A DNA stretch of 61,168 bases, from positions 1 to 61,168 of the forward strand of contig JBASCW010000106.1 in NCBI GenBank assembly GCA_049651845.1, read 5' to 3'. The notes below the pieces were generated by a model. That model was not told the origin of the DNA. It worked only from the letters and a program-made list of their open reading frames with translations, and did not search any database. The stretch is from RBG-16-66-20 sp049651845. Its GTDB lineage: Bacteria > Pseudomonadota > Gammaproteobacteria > Burkholderiales > SG8-39. Within the stretch, counting starts at the first letter, position 1; each line of letters begins with the position of its first letter. Position numbers and translations under genes: made by a program. Shown here one piece after another: positions 49,064 to 57,703 of this stretch.

Positions 49064-49962
49064 CTCGGCTTCCTCTCCTCCTTGCAGGCCGCAGCGACCT
49101 CTTCGCGGATGATAGCGGCAAGCCGCAGCACGCCGGGCCCCGCCGCATCGCGGTCGGCGAACACGAGGTAGAGCTGCGCGAGCAGCTCGCCGCCCTCGCG
49201 CAGCGGCAGCGGCTTGAGCGTGCCGGCGTCGGTCTCGTCGCGGATGCGGTATTCCGGGTACCAGCCGTAGCCGTAGCCCCGGCTCGCGGCCTGGATCGAG
49301 GTCGACATGTGGCTCACGGTCCAGCGCTGCACGGCCTCGAGCCGCGGCTTGGTGGCGCGGCGCGTACCCGATTCGCGCACCACCAGGTGCCGGTGCGCGT
49401 GCAGGTCGTGCATCGTGAGCGGACGGCCGAGCTGGTGCAGCGGATGGCGCCGATGCGCGCTGAGCACGAAGCGGACCGGCATCAGCAGCTCGCCCGAGAA
49501 GCCCTGCGGCACCGTGCCGGCGATCGCGAGCTGCACCTGCCCGGTGAGCAGCGCCTCCGAAGTGCCGCCCAGCACCGATTCGATCACCTCGATGCGCGTG
49601 TGCGGACTGTCCTCGCCGAAGCGCGCCAGGCACTGCAGCAGGAGCCAGGCGGGGAACGCGACCTCCACCGCGATGCCGATCTCGGCTTCCCAGCCCGCCG
49701 AGAGCTTCCTGGCGGCGCGTTCGGTGGCTTCGGCCGCTTCCACCAGCGCGCGCGCGCGCCGATAGAGAAACTGGCCGGTGGGGGTGAGCACCGCCTTGCG
49801 TCCCTTCACCTCGAAAGCCTTCAGGCCGAGCTGCGACTGGAGCTTCTGGACGGCGTAGGTCACGGAGGACTGGCTCTTGTCCAGAGCCTCGGCTGCCTTC
49901 TCATAACCGCCTGAATCCACGACTAAAATCAACGCCTTCCACTGCTCCAGCGTAACGTCCAT
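49060..49962 (-). CDS. LysR-family transcriptional regulator
   Basis: 300 residues. HTH in the first 60 (WKALILVVDSGGYEKAAEA; KSQSSVTYAVQKLQSQLG), LTPTGQFLYRRARALVE linker, then the effector-binding domain (EIGIAVEVAFPAWLLLQCLA ...). It is divergent from doxX-pirin and co-transcribed with a quinone-reductase-like gene, a classic LysR layout, so it probably controls both. The ligand is unknown; a quinone or phenolic is a guess from neighbours. Confidence 0.94.
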   Translation of the reverse strand: MDVTLEQWKALILVVDSGGYEKAAEALDKSQSSVTYAVQKLQSQLGLKAFEVKGRKAVLTPTGQFLYRRARALVEAAEATERAARKLSAGWEAEIGIAVEVAFPAWLLLQCLARFGEDSPHTRIEVIESVLGGTSEALLTGQVQLAIAGTVPQGFSGELLMPVRFVLSAHRRHPLHQLGRPLTMHDLHAHRHLVVRESGTRRATKPRLEAVQRWTVSHMSTSIQAASRGYGYGWYPEYRIRDETDAGTLKPLPLREGGELLAQLYLVFADRDAAGPGVLRLAAIIREEVAAACKEERKPR

Positions 49963-50067
49963 ATATCTACTTTCTCAATGATATAGGTCATATTTTCCCC
50001 ATTTATCATCGAGTCAGGCAATCGTTTAATGTCACCACCCAAACCCCATTCTCAAGGAGAAGGCGTC
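49963..50067. promoter_or_regulatory. AT-rich divergent promoter region between lysR and doxX
   Basis: 105 bp, strikingly AT-rich for this genome. It contains ATGATATAGGTCAT (49978-49991), an interrupted inverted repeat ATGA-N6-TCAT, and TATATCTACTTTCTC next to the lysR ATG. It should hold both promoters and a LysR site. RBS CAAGGAGAAGG lies at its right end. No strict T-N11-A site could be fixed. Confidence 0.5.
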
Positions 50068-50463
50068 ATGAACGACAAGCTGCACGACTTCAGTGAACTC
50101 GCGGGCCGCATCCTGATCGCCACCATCTTCGTGGTGGCTGGCGCCGGCAAGATCGCCGGCTATGCAGGCACGCAGGCGTACATGCAATCGCAGGGCGTGC
50201 CCGGCGTGCTGCTGCCACTGGTGATCGCGGCCGAGCTCGGCGGCGGGCTGCTGATCATCCTCGGCCTGTGGACGCGGCTCGCCGCGCTCGCGCTGGCCGG
50301 CTTTTCGATACTCTCGGCCCTGCTGTTCCACGCCAATTTCGCCGACCAGATGCAGCAGATCATGCTCATGAAGAACTTCGCGATGGCCGGCGGCTTCCTG
50401 TTCCTGGTCGCGCACGGCGCGGGCGCACTGTCGCTCGACGCCTGGCGCGCGCGCAAGGCGTAG
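50068..50463 (+). CDS. DoxX-family membrane protein (copy 1)
   Basis: 131 residues with about four helices: ILIATIFVVAGAGKIAGY, LLPLVIAAELGGGLLIIL, AALALAGFSILSALLFH and NFAMAGGFLFLVAHGAG. The pattern FVVAGAGKI and AELGGGLLII is typical of DoxX/SURF4-like proteins, which are linked to thiosulfate:quinone reductase or membrane redox functions. First gene of the doxX-pirin-doxX-pirin run. Confidence 0.92.
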   Translation: MNDKLHDFSELAGRILIATIFVVAGAGKIAGYAGTQAYMQSQGVPGVLLPLVIAAELGGGLLIILGLWTRLAALALAGFSILSALLFHANFADQMQQIMLMKNFAMAGGFLFLVAHGAGALSLDAWRARKA

Positions 50464-50473
50464 GGAGGCTTCC

Positions 50474-51316
50474 ATGAGTGCCCGTACGCTGTCACGCATC
50501 ATCGAGTCGGTGCCGACCTCAGACGGCGCCGGCGTCAGGCTGCGCCGCAGCCTCGGGCGCGCCCCCGACCTGCGCGCCGATCCTTTCCTGATGCTCGACG
50601 AGTTCTCCTCGGAGAATCCGGACGACTACGTCGCCGGCTTTCCCTCGCACCCGCACCGCGGCTTCGAGACGGTGACCTATCTGCTCGACGGCCACCTGCT
50701 GCACGAGGACCACCTCGGCAACCGCGGCAACCTGAAGTCGGGCGGCGTGCAGTGGATGACCGCGGGCCGCGGCATCATCCATTCGGAGATGCCGCAGCAG
50801 GAGAACGGCCGCATGCGCGGCTTCCAGCTCTGGATCAACCTGCCGGCGAAGGAGAAGATGAAGCCCGCGGGCTACCGCGACATCCAGCCCGACGAGATCC
50901 CGACTGTTTCATTGCAGGACGGGAAGCTGAAGATCGTCGCGGGGACGTACGAGGGCACCAGCGGACCGGTTCAAGGCGGCACGACGGAACCGCTGTATTG
51001 GGACGTTCAATTGAATTCGGGAAAGACACTTCAGGCAAAGATCCCCCAATCCCACGCGGTCTACGTCTACCCGTTCGAGGGCAGCGTCGAAATCGCCGAC
51101 CGCGTGCTGAAGACGCACCAGGGCGGCGTGCTGGGCTCGGGCGACACGGTCGAGGTCAGGGCCGGCGCCGAAGGCGCGCGCTTCCTCGTGCTTGCCGCCA
51201 AGCCGATCCGCGAGCCCATCGTGCAGTACGGGCCGTTCGTGATGAACACGCGCGAGGAGATCGAGCAGGCGATCCGCGACTACCAGAATGGCGAATTGAC
51301 GTCAGCGGCCGTTTGA
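50474..51316 (+). CDS. Pirin-family cupin protein (copy 1)
   Basis: 280 residues, bicupin. The metal site of pirins is kept: FPSHPHRGFETVTYLLDG (His-x-His) and MTAGRGIIHSEMPQ (His-x-Glu). The C-terminal domain has SHAVYVYPFEGSVEIA. Some pirins have quercetinase or other dioxygenase activity, others regulate transcription or sense redox. It begins 10 bp after doxX. Confidence 0.93.
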   Translation: MSARTLSRIIESVPTSDGAGVRLRRSLGRAPDLRADPFLMLDEFSSENPDDYVAGFPSHPHRGFETVTYLLDGHLLHEDHLGNRGNLKSGGVQWMTAGRGIIHSEMPQQENGRMRGFQLWINLPAKEKMKPAGYRDIQPDEIPTVSLQDGKLKIVAGTYEGTSGPVQGGTTEPLYWDVQLNSGKTLQAKIPQSHAVYVYPFEGSVEIADRVLKTHQGGVLGSGDTVEVRAGAEGARFLVLAAKPIREPIVQYGPFVMNTREEIEQAIRDYQNGELTSAAV

Positions 51317-51376
51317 AGAAAGCGGGCACGACACGGCCGAAAGGCTGCTCACCCACATTCCACAAAAGGACATCCC

Positions 51377-51808
51377 ATGGCATTCGACAATGCATTTCTC
51401 GACAACTGGCGGCCGCGCGCACTGGCGGTGCTGCGCATCGTCACGGCGTACCTGTTCATCGCGCACGGAACGGCGAAGCTCTTCGGCGTGCCGCACCTGG
51501 CGATGTTCGACGGGCTGCAGCTCCTGTCGCTGGTCGGGCTCGCGGGAATCCTCGAGGTGTTCGGCGGCGCGCTGCTGCTGGTGGGCCTGTTCACGCGCCC
51601 GGTTGCGTTCCTGCTGTGCGGCTTCATGGCCGTGGCCTATTTCATGGCGCACGCCAGCCAGGGCGACGTGCTGCTGCCGCTGCTCAACCGCGGAGAGCTC
51701 TCCGTCCTGTACTGCTTCGTGTTCATGTATCTCGTGTTTTCCGGCGCGGGCGCCTGGAGCGTGGACGCCTTGCGCGAGCGCAGAGAACCGGCCAAAGCCG
51801 CCGGCTGA
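51377..51808 (+). CDS. DoxX-family membrane protein (copy 2)
   Basis: 143 residues, about four helices: LRIVTAYLFIAHGTAKLFG, LSLVGLAGILEVFGGALLLV, PVAFLLCGFMAVAYFMAH and SVLYCFVFMYLVFSGAG. It aligns in layout with the first DoxX but is well diverged, so the duplication is old. The RBS AAAGGACATCCC lies in the 60-bp gap after pirin 1. Its stop overlaps pirin 2 as TGATG. Confidence 0.92.
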   Translation: MAFDNAFLDNWRPRALAVLRIVTAYLFIAHGTAKLFGVPHLAMFDGLQLLSLVGLAGILEVFGGALLLVGLFTRPVAFLLCGFMAVAYFMAHASQGDVLLPLLNRGELSVLYCFVFMYLVFSGAGAWSVDALRERREPAKAAG

Positions 51809-52680
51809 TGGAAATCCTCAAGTCCCACGAGCGCGACCTGGGCGGCGGCCTGATGGTGAGCCGCGTGCTGCCCGGCGCGCCCTACGGGCAGCCGCACCAG
51901 ATGGTCGGGCCGTTCATCTTCTTCGACCAGATGGGGCCGATGACCGCGGCGCCGGGTCAGAACGTGGACGTGCGCCCGCACCCGCACATCGGCCTCGCCA
52001 CCGTGACCTGGCTGTTCGAGGGCGAGATGGTCCACCGCGATAGCCTCGGCCTGGTGCAGCCGATCGCGCCCGGCGACGTCAACTGGATGACCTCCGGGCG
52101 TGGCATCGTGCACTCGGAACGCGGCGATCCCGGAAGCCGCAAGGGCGCGCGGCCCATGTTCGGCATTCAGTCCTGGGTGGCGCTGCCGCGGGCGCACGAG
52201 GACGCCGAGCCCTCGTTCAGCCACCATCCCGCCGCCGCGCTGCCGAAAATCCGCCTGCCGGGCGCGGACCTGCGCCTCATCGCGGGCGAAGCTTTCGGCG
52301 AGCGCTCGCCAGCGCCGACCTATTCGAAGATGTTCTACCTCGCCGCCGAGATGGCAGCCGGCGCAACGCTCACGCTGCCCGCCGAACACGCAGAACGCGG
52401 CGTCTATCTGGTGCAGGGAAATGCCTTCGTCTCAAATCAGACAATTTCCGAGAAGCATCTCGCGATTCTGCCCGCCGGGGAGTCTGTAGAAATCACAGCG
52501 GCTTCCGCTTCGCGTCTCATGCTCCTCGGCGGCGATGCGATGGACGGACCGCGCCACATCTGGTGGAACTTCGTCGCGAGTTCCAAGGAGAAGATCGAGG
52601 CCGCCAAGCAGCGCTGGCACGAACGGAAGTTCGATCCGGTCCCGGGCGAGACCGAGTTCATTCCGCTACCGGCGCATTGA
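51808..52680 (+). CDS. Pirin-family cupin protein (copy 2)
   Basis: 290 residues. Metal site VRPHPHIGLATVTWLFEG and MTSGRGIVHSERGD is intact. N-terminus LGGGLMVSRVLPGAPYGQPH and the C-terminal segment NFVASSKEKIEAAKQRW are as in YhhW-type pirins, and it differs from copy 1. The pair of different pirins, each with its own DoxX, suggests linked but separate substrates. Confidence 0.93.
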   Translation: MEILKSHERDLGGGLMVSRVLPGAPYGQPHQMVGPFIFFDQMGPMTAAPGQNVDVRPHPHIGLATVTWLFEGEMVHRDSLGLVQPIAPGDVNWMTSGRGIVHSERGDPGSRKGARPMFGIQSWVALPRAHEDAEPSFSHHPAAALPKIRLPGADLRLIAGEAFGERSPAPTYSKMFYLAAEMAAGATLTLPAEHAERGVYLVQGNAFVSNQTISEKHLAILPAGESVEITAASASRLMLLGGDAMDGPRHIWWNFVASSKEKIEAAKQRWHERKFDPVPGETEFIPLPAH

Positions 52681-52709
52681 ACACGCCCGGGGCAGTTTAG
52701 AATTGCCCC

Positions 52710-53891
52710 ATGCCCGCCATCTCCGCCTCGCCCGCGCTCGCGAAGCTGCGCATCCTCGACCTCACGCGCGTGCGCGCGGGCCCGAGCTGCGTGCGCCAGT
52801 TCGCCGATTTCGGCGCCGACGTGATCAAGATCGAGAACACCGCGCCCGAGGACATGGGCGGGCCGCGCGAAGGCCCGGACTTCCAGAACCTGCACCGCAA
52901 CAAGCGCTCGATCACGCTCGACCTCAAGTCGCCGCAGGGCAAGGACATCTTCATGAAGCTCGTGAAGACAGCCGACGTGGTGGTCGAGAACTACCGGCCC
53001 GACGTGAAGGACCGCCTCGGCATCGACTACGAATCTCTGAAGAAGGTCAACAAGCGCATCATCCTCGCGAGCATCTCGGGCTTCGGCCAGGACGGCCCCT
53101 ACCGCGCGCGCCCGGGCTTCGACCAGATCGCGCAGGGCCTGTCGGGCATCATGTCGGTGACCGGCAAGCCGGGCGAAGGCCCGATGCGCGTAGGCTGCGC
53201 GGTCGCCGACGTGGGCGCGGGCCTGCTCGCGGCGATCGGCATCCTCACCGCGCTGGTCGAGCGCGAGCAGTCCGGCGAAGGCCAATGGGTGCAGTCCAAC
53301 CTGCTGCAGGCGGCGATCCAGCTGCTCGACTTCCAGGCCGCGCGCTACGCCATGTCGGGCGAAGTGCCGCAGCAGGTCGGCAACGACCATCCGACCAGCA
53401 TGCCGACCTCGGCCTACACCACCGCCGACGGCCACATGAACGTCGCCGCCACGGGCACCAGGATGTGGCAGCGCGTATGCGAATCGATCGGACGCATGGA
53501 CCTGTTCGAGCATCCCGACTTCAAGACCGCGGAGGCGCGCGCGCAGAACCGCGCGGCCCTTAACAAGGAGCTCAACGCGGGCTTCAGGAAGAAGAACAGC
53601 GCCGAGTGGGTCGAGATCCTCAACCAGGGCGGCGTGCCCTGCGGACCGATCTACCGCATGGACGAGGTGTTCGCCGACCCGCAGGTGAAGCACGTGCAGG
53701 CCTCGGCCGCGGTGACGCACAAGAAGCTCGGCAAGCTGAACCTCATCAACCAACCGGTGAAGCTCTCGCGCACGCCGGCCAAGCTGGTCGCGGCGTCTCC
53801 GGAGCGCGGAGAGCATACGGACGAAATTCTCCTGGATCTGGGTTTCAGTTCCGAAGACGTGAGAAGACTGAGAAGCGAAGGAATCGTGTAA
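52710..53891 (+). CDS. CaiB/BaiF-family CoA-transferase
   Basis: 393 residues. Class III CoA-transferase motifs: LRILDLTRVRAGPSCVRQFA, GADVIKIENTAPEDMGGP, RNKRSITLDLKSPQGKDIF, VVENYRPDVKDRLG; the catalytic Asp is expected in CAVADVGAGLLAAIG (~residue 171). It moves CoA between acids to activate a carboxylate. Its stop overlaps the next crotonase as TAATG, so activation and further conversion are probably coupled. Confidence 0.95.
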   Translation: MPAISASPALAKLRILDLTRVRAGPSCVRQFADFGADVIKIENTAPEDMGGPREGPDFQNLHRNKRSITLDLKSPQGKDIFMKLVKTADVVVENYRPDVKDRLGIDYESLKKVNKRIILASISGFGQDGPYRARPGFDQIAQGLSGIMSVTGKPGEGPMRVGCAVADVGAGLLAAIGILTALVEREQSGEGQWVQSNLLQAAIQLLDFQAARYAMSGEVPQQVGNDHPTSMPTSAYTTADGHMNVAATGTRMWQRVCESIGRMDLFEHPDFKTAEARAQNRAALNKELNAGFRKKNSAEWVEILNQGGVPCGPIYRMDEVFADPQVKHVQASAAVTHKKLGKLNLINQPVKLSRTPAKLVAASPERGEHTDEILLDLGFSSEDVRRLRSEGIV

Positions 53892-54673
53892 TGGCCGAGC
53901 TCAAGACCTCGATCTCGGGCGGCGTTGCCACCGTCCTGTTCTCCAACCCGCCGCGCATGAACGCCATGACCTACGACATGTGGCAGGCGGTGCCGAAAGT
54001 GTTCGCCGAGCTCGACGCGGACCCGGCGGTGCGCCTGATCGTCTGCGCGGGCGACGGCGAGAAGGCCTTCATCTCGGGCGCCGACATTTCGCAGTTCGAG
54101 AAGCTGCGCGGCACGGTCGAGGCGCAGATCGTCTACAACAGGGCGGTCGAGGAGGCCTACCAGGCGCCGATGAGCAGCACCAAGCCAGTGGTCGCGCGCA
54201 TCCGCGGCATCTGCATCGGCGGCGGCCTGGGCTTCGCCGCGGCCTGCGACCTGCGTATCTGCTCGGAGGACTCGGTGTTCCGCATGCCGGCGGCGCGCCT
54301 GGGCCTGGGCTACAGCCCGGCGGGCGTGCGCCGCTTCATGAACGTGCTGGGCGCGGCCAACACCACCGACATCTTCATGTCGGCGCGCAAGTTCGACGCG
54401 CGAGAGGCGCTGCGCATGGGCTTCGTGAGCCAGGTGGTGCCGGCGGCGCAGCTGGAGAAGACCATGGCCGACTACTGCAGGATGGTGGCCGAGAACGCGC
54501 CGCTCACCGTGGCCGCGGCCAAGTACGCGGTGCAGCAGTGGCTGAAGGACGAGAAGGACCGCGACCTCGCAAGAGCGATGAAGATGGTGGAAGCCTGCTT
54601 TGCGAGCGAGGACCACAAGGAGGGCCGCAAGGCCTTCATGGAAAAACGCACACCGGAGTTCAAAGGAAAATGA
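53891..54673 (+). CDS. Crotonase-family protein lacking both hydratase glutamates
   Basis: 260 residues. Oxyanion-hole motifs are present (EKAFISGADISQFEKL; GICIGGGLGFAAACDLRI). The two Glu of enoyl-CoA hydratase are replaced: Gly at the GGGCE position and Ala at the PE position (RMPAARLGLGYSP). Simple hydration is therefore unlikely; decarboxylation, isomerisation or thioester hydrolysis is possible. It is co-encoded with the CaiB-type CoA-transferase and a Bug receptor, so it may act on an imported acid. Confidence 0.88.
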   Translation: MAELKTSISGGVATVLFSNPPRMNAMTYDMWQAVPKVFAELDADPAVRLIVCAGDGEKAFISGADISQFEKLRGTVEAQIVYNRAVEEAYQAPMSSTKPVVARIRGICIGGGLGFAAACDLRICSEDSVFRMPAARLGLGYSPAGVRRFMNVLGAANTTDIFMSARKFDAREALRMGFVSQVVPAAQLEKTMADYCRMVAENAPLTVAAAKYAVQQWLKDEKDRDLARAMKMVEACFASEDHKEGRKAFMEKRTPEFKGK

Positions 54674-55620
54674 AGACTTTTTGGGGTTTGGTTCTGATTT
54701 GCCTTGCTACGTGGGCAAGTGCGCAAACGTATCCCGTAAAACCCGTTCGGCTTGTCGTGGGCTACCCGCCGGGCGGCTCGGGCGACTTCACCACGCGCCT
54801 GATCGCCGACGAGCTGTCGAAGGACCTCAACACCACGGTCGTGGTCGAGAACAAGCCCGGCGCCGGCGGCTCGATCGCCTCGGAGTTCGTCGCCCGCTCC
54901 GCGCCCGACGGCTATACCCTGCTCAACCAGGGCAACCACGCGATCAACAAGAACCTTTACAAGGATCTGCGCTACGACAACAAGGACTTCGCGCCGATCT
55001 GCCGCGTGGCGAACGGCGCGACCGTGCTGGTGGTGAACAACAGCACGCCGTTCAAGAGCGCCAAGGAGCTGATCGACTACGCCAAGGCAAACCCTGGAAA
55101 GCTGTTCTTGGCCTCGGCCGGCGTCGGCTCGGCGCCGCACCTGGCGGGCGTCGGCTTCGAGTCCTCCGCCGGCATCAAGTTCAGCACCGTCCAGTTCAAG
55201 GGCGGCGGCCCGGCCTCGCAGTCGCTGATCGCCGGCGACACGCAGGTGATGTTCGCCACCTCGCCCACCGTGATGGGCTTCATCAAGGGCGGGCGCATGC
55301 GCCCGCTGATGATCAGCATGCGCAAGAACTCGCCGTCGATTCCCGGCATCCCGGGCTCGGACGAAGCCGGCGTGCCCGGCTTCGAATCCACCTTCTGGTT
55401 CGGCCTGTACGCGCCGGCCGGCACGCCGGTGGAAATCGTGCGCCGGCTGCACGCGGCCGCGGCCAAGGGCCTCGCCAAGCCGGAGATCCGCGAGCGCATC
55501 GCCTTGCAGGGCATGGACGCCTCACCCTCGACCTCGCCCGAGGCCTTCGCCGCGGAGATCCTCGCCGAAGCGCCGATGTGGGAGCGCGTGATCCGCGAGT
55601 CCGGCGCCCGGGTCGAGTAG
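54670..55620 (+). CDS. Bug-family tripartite tricarboxylate transporter substrate-binding protein
   Basis: 316 residues. Signal peptide MKTFWGLVLICLATWASA, then the family start YPVKPVRLVVGYPPGGSGDF, ENKPGAGGSIASEFVARS and PDGYTLLNQGN. Bug proteins bind carboxylates in the periplasm; they are much expanded in Burkholderiales. The TctA/TctB membrane parts are not here. ATGA overlap with the crotonase supports one operon. Confidence 0.94.
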   Translation: MKTFWGLVLICLATWASAQTYPVKPVRLVVGYPPGGSGDFTTRLIADELSKDLNTTVVVENKPGAGGSIASEFVARSAPDGYTLLNQGNHAINKNLYKDLRYDNKDFAPICRVANGATVLVVNNSTPFKSAKELIDYAKANPGKLFLASAGVGSAPHLAGVGFESSAGIKFSTVQFKGGGPASQSLIAGDTQVMFATSPTVMGFIKGGRMRPLMISMRKNSPSIPGIPGSDEAGVPGFESTFWFGLYAPAGTPVEIVRRLHAAAAKGLAKPEIRERIALQGMDASPSTSPEAFAAEILAEAPMWERVIRESGARVE

Positions 55621-55632
55621 GCGAGATCCGGT

Positions 55633-56883
55633 TTGCCGCCGGTCGCCCGGGGCGAGGCCCTCGCCCCCTTCCGCGTCCGCAGCTTCCGCTTCCAGTGGCC
55701 GGCGGACCTCGCCACCTCCTGGGCGTTCGAGATGGAGGCGCTGATCCTCGGCTGGTACGTGCTTACCGCCACGGGTTCGGTGCAGCAGCTGGTGATCTTC
55801 GGCGCACTGGCCTGGCTCGGATCGCTGTTCTCGCCGTTCTTCGGCGTCGCGAGCGACCGCATCGGCGTGCGCGCGCTGCTCTGCGCCACGCGGGGAATCT
55901 ACGCGCTGCTCGCGGCGCTGCTGACCATCCTCGCGCTGACCGACACGCTCGCGCCCTGGCATGTGTTCGCGATCTCGGCGATCGCCGGGCTGCTGCGGCC
56001 CTCCGACATGGGCATGCGCAACGTCCTGGTCGGGCAAACCATGCGCCCCGAGTTGCTGATGGGTGCGCTCGGCATCTCGCGCACCACCTCCGATACCGCA
56101 AGGATCGCGGGCGCGCTCACCGGCACGGGCGGCGTCGCGCTGCTCGGCATGGGGCCAGCCTACGCGGCGGTTACCGCGCTGTACGCGGTCGCGTTCCTGT
56201 GCTCGCTGGGCGTCGCGGGCGCACCGGCGCGCGCACCGCAGCGGCCGCCGGACACGCCGCCGCTCGCCGGCCTGTGGCAGGGGCTGCGCTACGTCTGGGA
56301 AAAGCCCGACCTGCTGGGCGCGTTCAGCCTGGCCTTCCTCGCCAACCTGCTCGCGTTTCCCTTCTTCCTCTCGCTGCTGCCCTACGCGGCGAAGGACGTC
56401 TACGACATCGGCCAGTCGGGCCTCGGCTACCTCGCTGCGGCGTTCGCCTCGGGCGCGCTCGCCGGCTCCCTGCTGCTCGGCGCCGGTCGCCTGCCCCTGC
56501 GCGCCGGGCGCGTGATGCTGTGGAGCGCCGCGGCCTGGTTCGCGGCGCTGCTGCTGTTCGGCCAGACCCGCTCGCCGGCGATCGGCCTCGCGCTGCTGTT
56601 CGCCGCCGGCTTCGTGCAGAGCCTGTGCATGACGCCGCTGGCGGCCGTGATGCTGCGCGCTTCGAGCGAGGAGATGCGCGGCCGCGTGATGGGCATCCGC
56701 ATGCTGGCGATCTGGGGGCTGCCGCTCGGGCTGCTGGCGGCCGGGCCGATCATCGCGCGCTACGGTTACGCGCCGTCCACGCTGGCCTACGCCGTCCTCG
56801 GCCTGGCTGCGACGGTGGCGATCGGCTATCGCTGGCGCCGCGCGCTCTGGCACCGCGCCGCCGCGGCCAACGCGCATCTCTAG
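55633..56883 (+). CDS. MFS transporter (EntS-like)
   Basis: 416 residues from a TTG 12 bp after the Bug gene. About 11-12 helices; FRVRSFRFQWPADLATSWAF at the start, GVASDRIGVRALLCATRG (loop 2-3) and SEEMRGRVMGIRMLAIWGLP (second half) are as in EntS/MFS_3 exporters. It may export a product or by-product of the upstream acyl-CoA steps. The start codon is inferred. Confidence 0.88.
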   Translation: MPPVARGEALAPFRVRSFRFQWPADLATSWAFEMEALILGWYVLTATGSVQQLVIFGALAWLGSLFSPFFGVASDRIGVRALLCATRGIYALLAALLTILALTDTLAPWHVFAISAIAGLLRPSDMGMRNVLVGQTMRPELLMGALGISRTTSDTARIAGALTGTGGVALLGMGPAYAAVTALYAVAFLCSLGVAGAPARAPQRPPDTPPLAGLWQGLRYVWEKPDLLGAFSLAFLANLLAFPFFLSLLPYAAKDVYDIGQSGLGYLAAAFASGALAGSLLLGAGRLPLRAGRVMLWSAAAWFAALLLFGQTRSPAIGLALLFAAGFVQSLCMTPLAAVMLRASSEEMRGRVMGIRMLAIWGLPLGLLAAGPIIARYGYAPSTLAYAVLGLAATVAIGYRWRRALWHRAAAANAHL

Positions 56884-56956
56884 CCGGCGAGCGCGCCTTG
56901 CGCTGCTCGCCGATGCGCTAACATGCGCGCTCTTTCAAGGGCTCTGGAGCACACCG

Positions 56957-57703
56957 ATGGGCAAGGTCGCGATCATCACCGGAGCGGGCAGCGGCGTGGG
57001 CAAGGCCGCCGCGCTCGCGTTTCTCCAGGACGGCTGGCAGGTGGCGCTCGCCGGCCGGCGCAAGGACGTGCTCGAAAAGACCGCGCAGCAGTCGGGTGCC
57101 TGCGAGCGCGCCTTGTGCGTGCCGACCGACGTCGCGAAGCAGGATTCGGTCAAGGCGCTGTTCGCCGCGGTGAAGCAGAAGTGGGGCCGCGTGGACTGCG
57201 TGTTCAACAACGCGGGCGTCAACGCGCCGGGCGCGTCGTTCGAGGAGCTCAGCCTGGAGAAGTGGCAGTACGTGGTGGACGTCAACCTCACGGGCATGTT
57301 CCTGTGCATGCAGGAAGCCTTCAAGGTGATGAAGGACCAGAGCCCGCGCGGCGGCCGCATCATCAACAACGGCTCGATCTCGGCGCACGCGCCGCGCCCG
57401 GGCTCGGCGGCCTACACCGCCACCAAGCACGCGGTCACGGGCCTGACCAAGACCGGCGCGCTCGACGGCCGCAAGTACGACATCGCGGTCGGCCAGATCG
57501 ACATCGGCAATGCGCGCACCGAGATGGCAGAGCGCATGGCCAAGGGCGTGCCGCAGGCCGACGGCTCGATCAAGGTCGAGCCGCTGATGGACGTGGACCA
57601 CGTGGGTCAGGCCGTGCTGCACATGGCGCGCTTTCCGATCGAGACCAACGTGCTGTTCATGACCATCAAGGCCACGAAAATGCCGTTTGAAGGACGCGGA
57701 TAA
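56957..57703 (+). CDS. Short-chain dehydrogenase/reductase
   Basis: 248 residues. Cofactor site VAIITGAGSGVGKAAALAF, NNAGVN, and catalytic Ser/Tyr/Lys in GSISAHAPRPGSAAYTATK. It oxidises or reduces a carbonyl with NAD(P). The substrate is not readable. Its 3' end overlaps the next gene by 17 bp. Confidence 0.94.
   Translation: MGKVAIITGAGSGVGKAAALAFLQDGWQVALAGRRKDVLEKTAQQSGACERALCVPTDVAKQDSVKALFAAVKQKWGRVDCVFNNAGVNAPGASFEELSLEKWQYVVDVNLTGMFLCMQEAFKVMKDQSPRGGRIINNGSISAHAPRPGSAAYTATKHAVTGLTKTGALDGRKYDIAVGQIDIGNARTEMAERMAKGVPQADGSIKVEPLMDVDHVGQAVLHMARFPIETNVLFMTIKATKMPFEGRG

Noticed and set aside
54600..56921. 773-residue plus-strand frame
   Set aside because: Shadow of the Bug and MFS genes, which match known families in their own frames.
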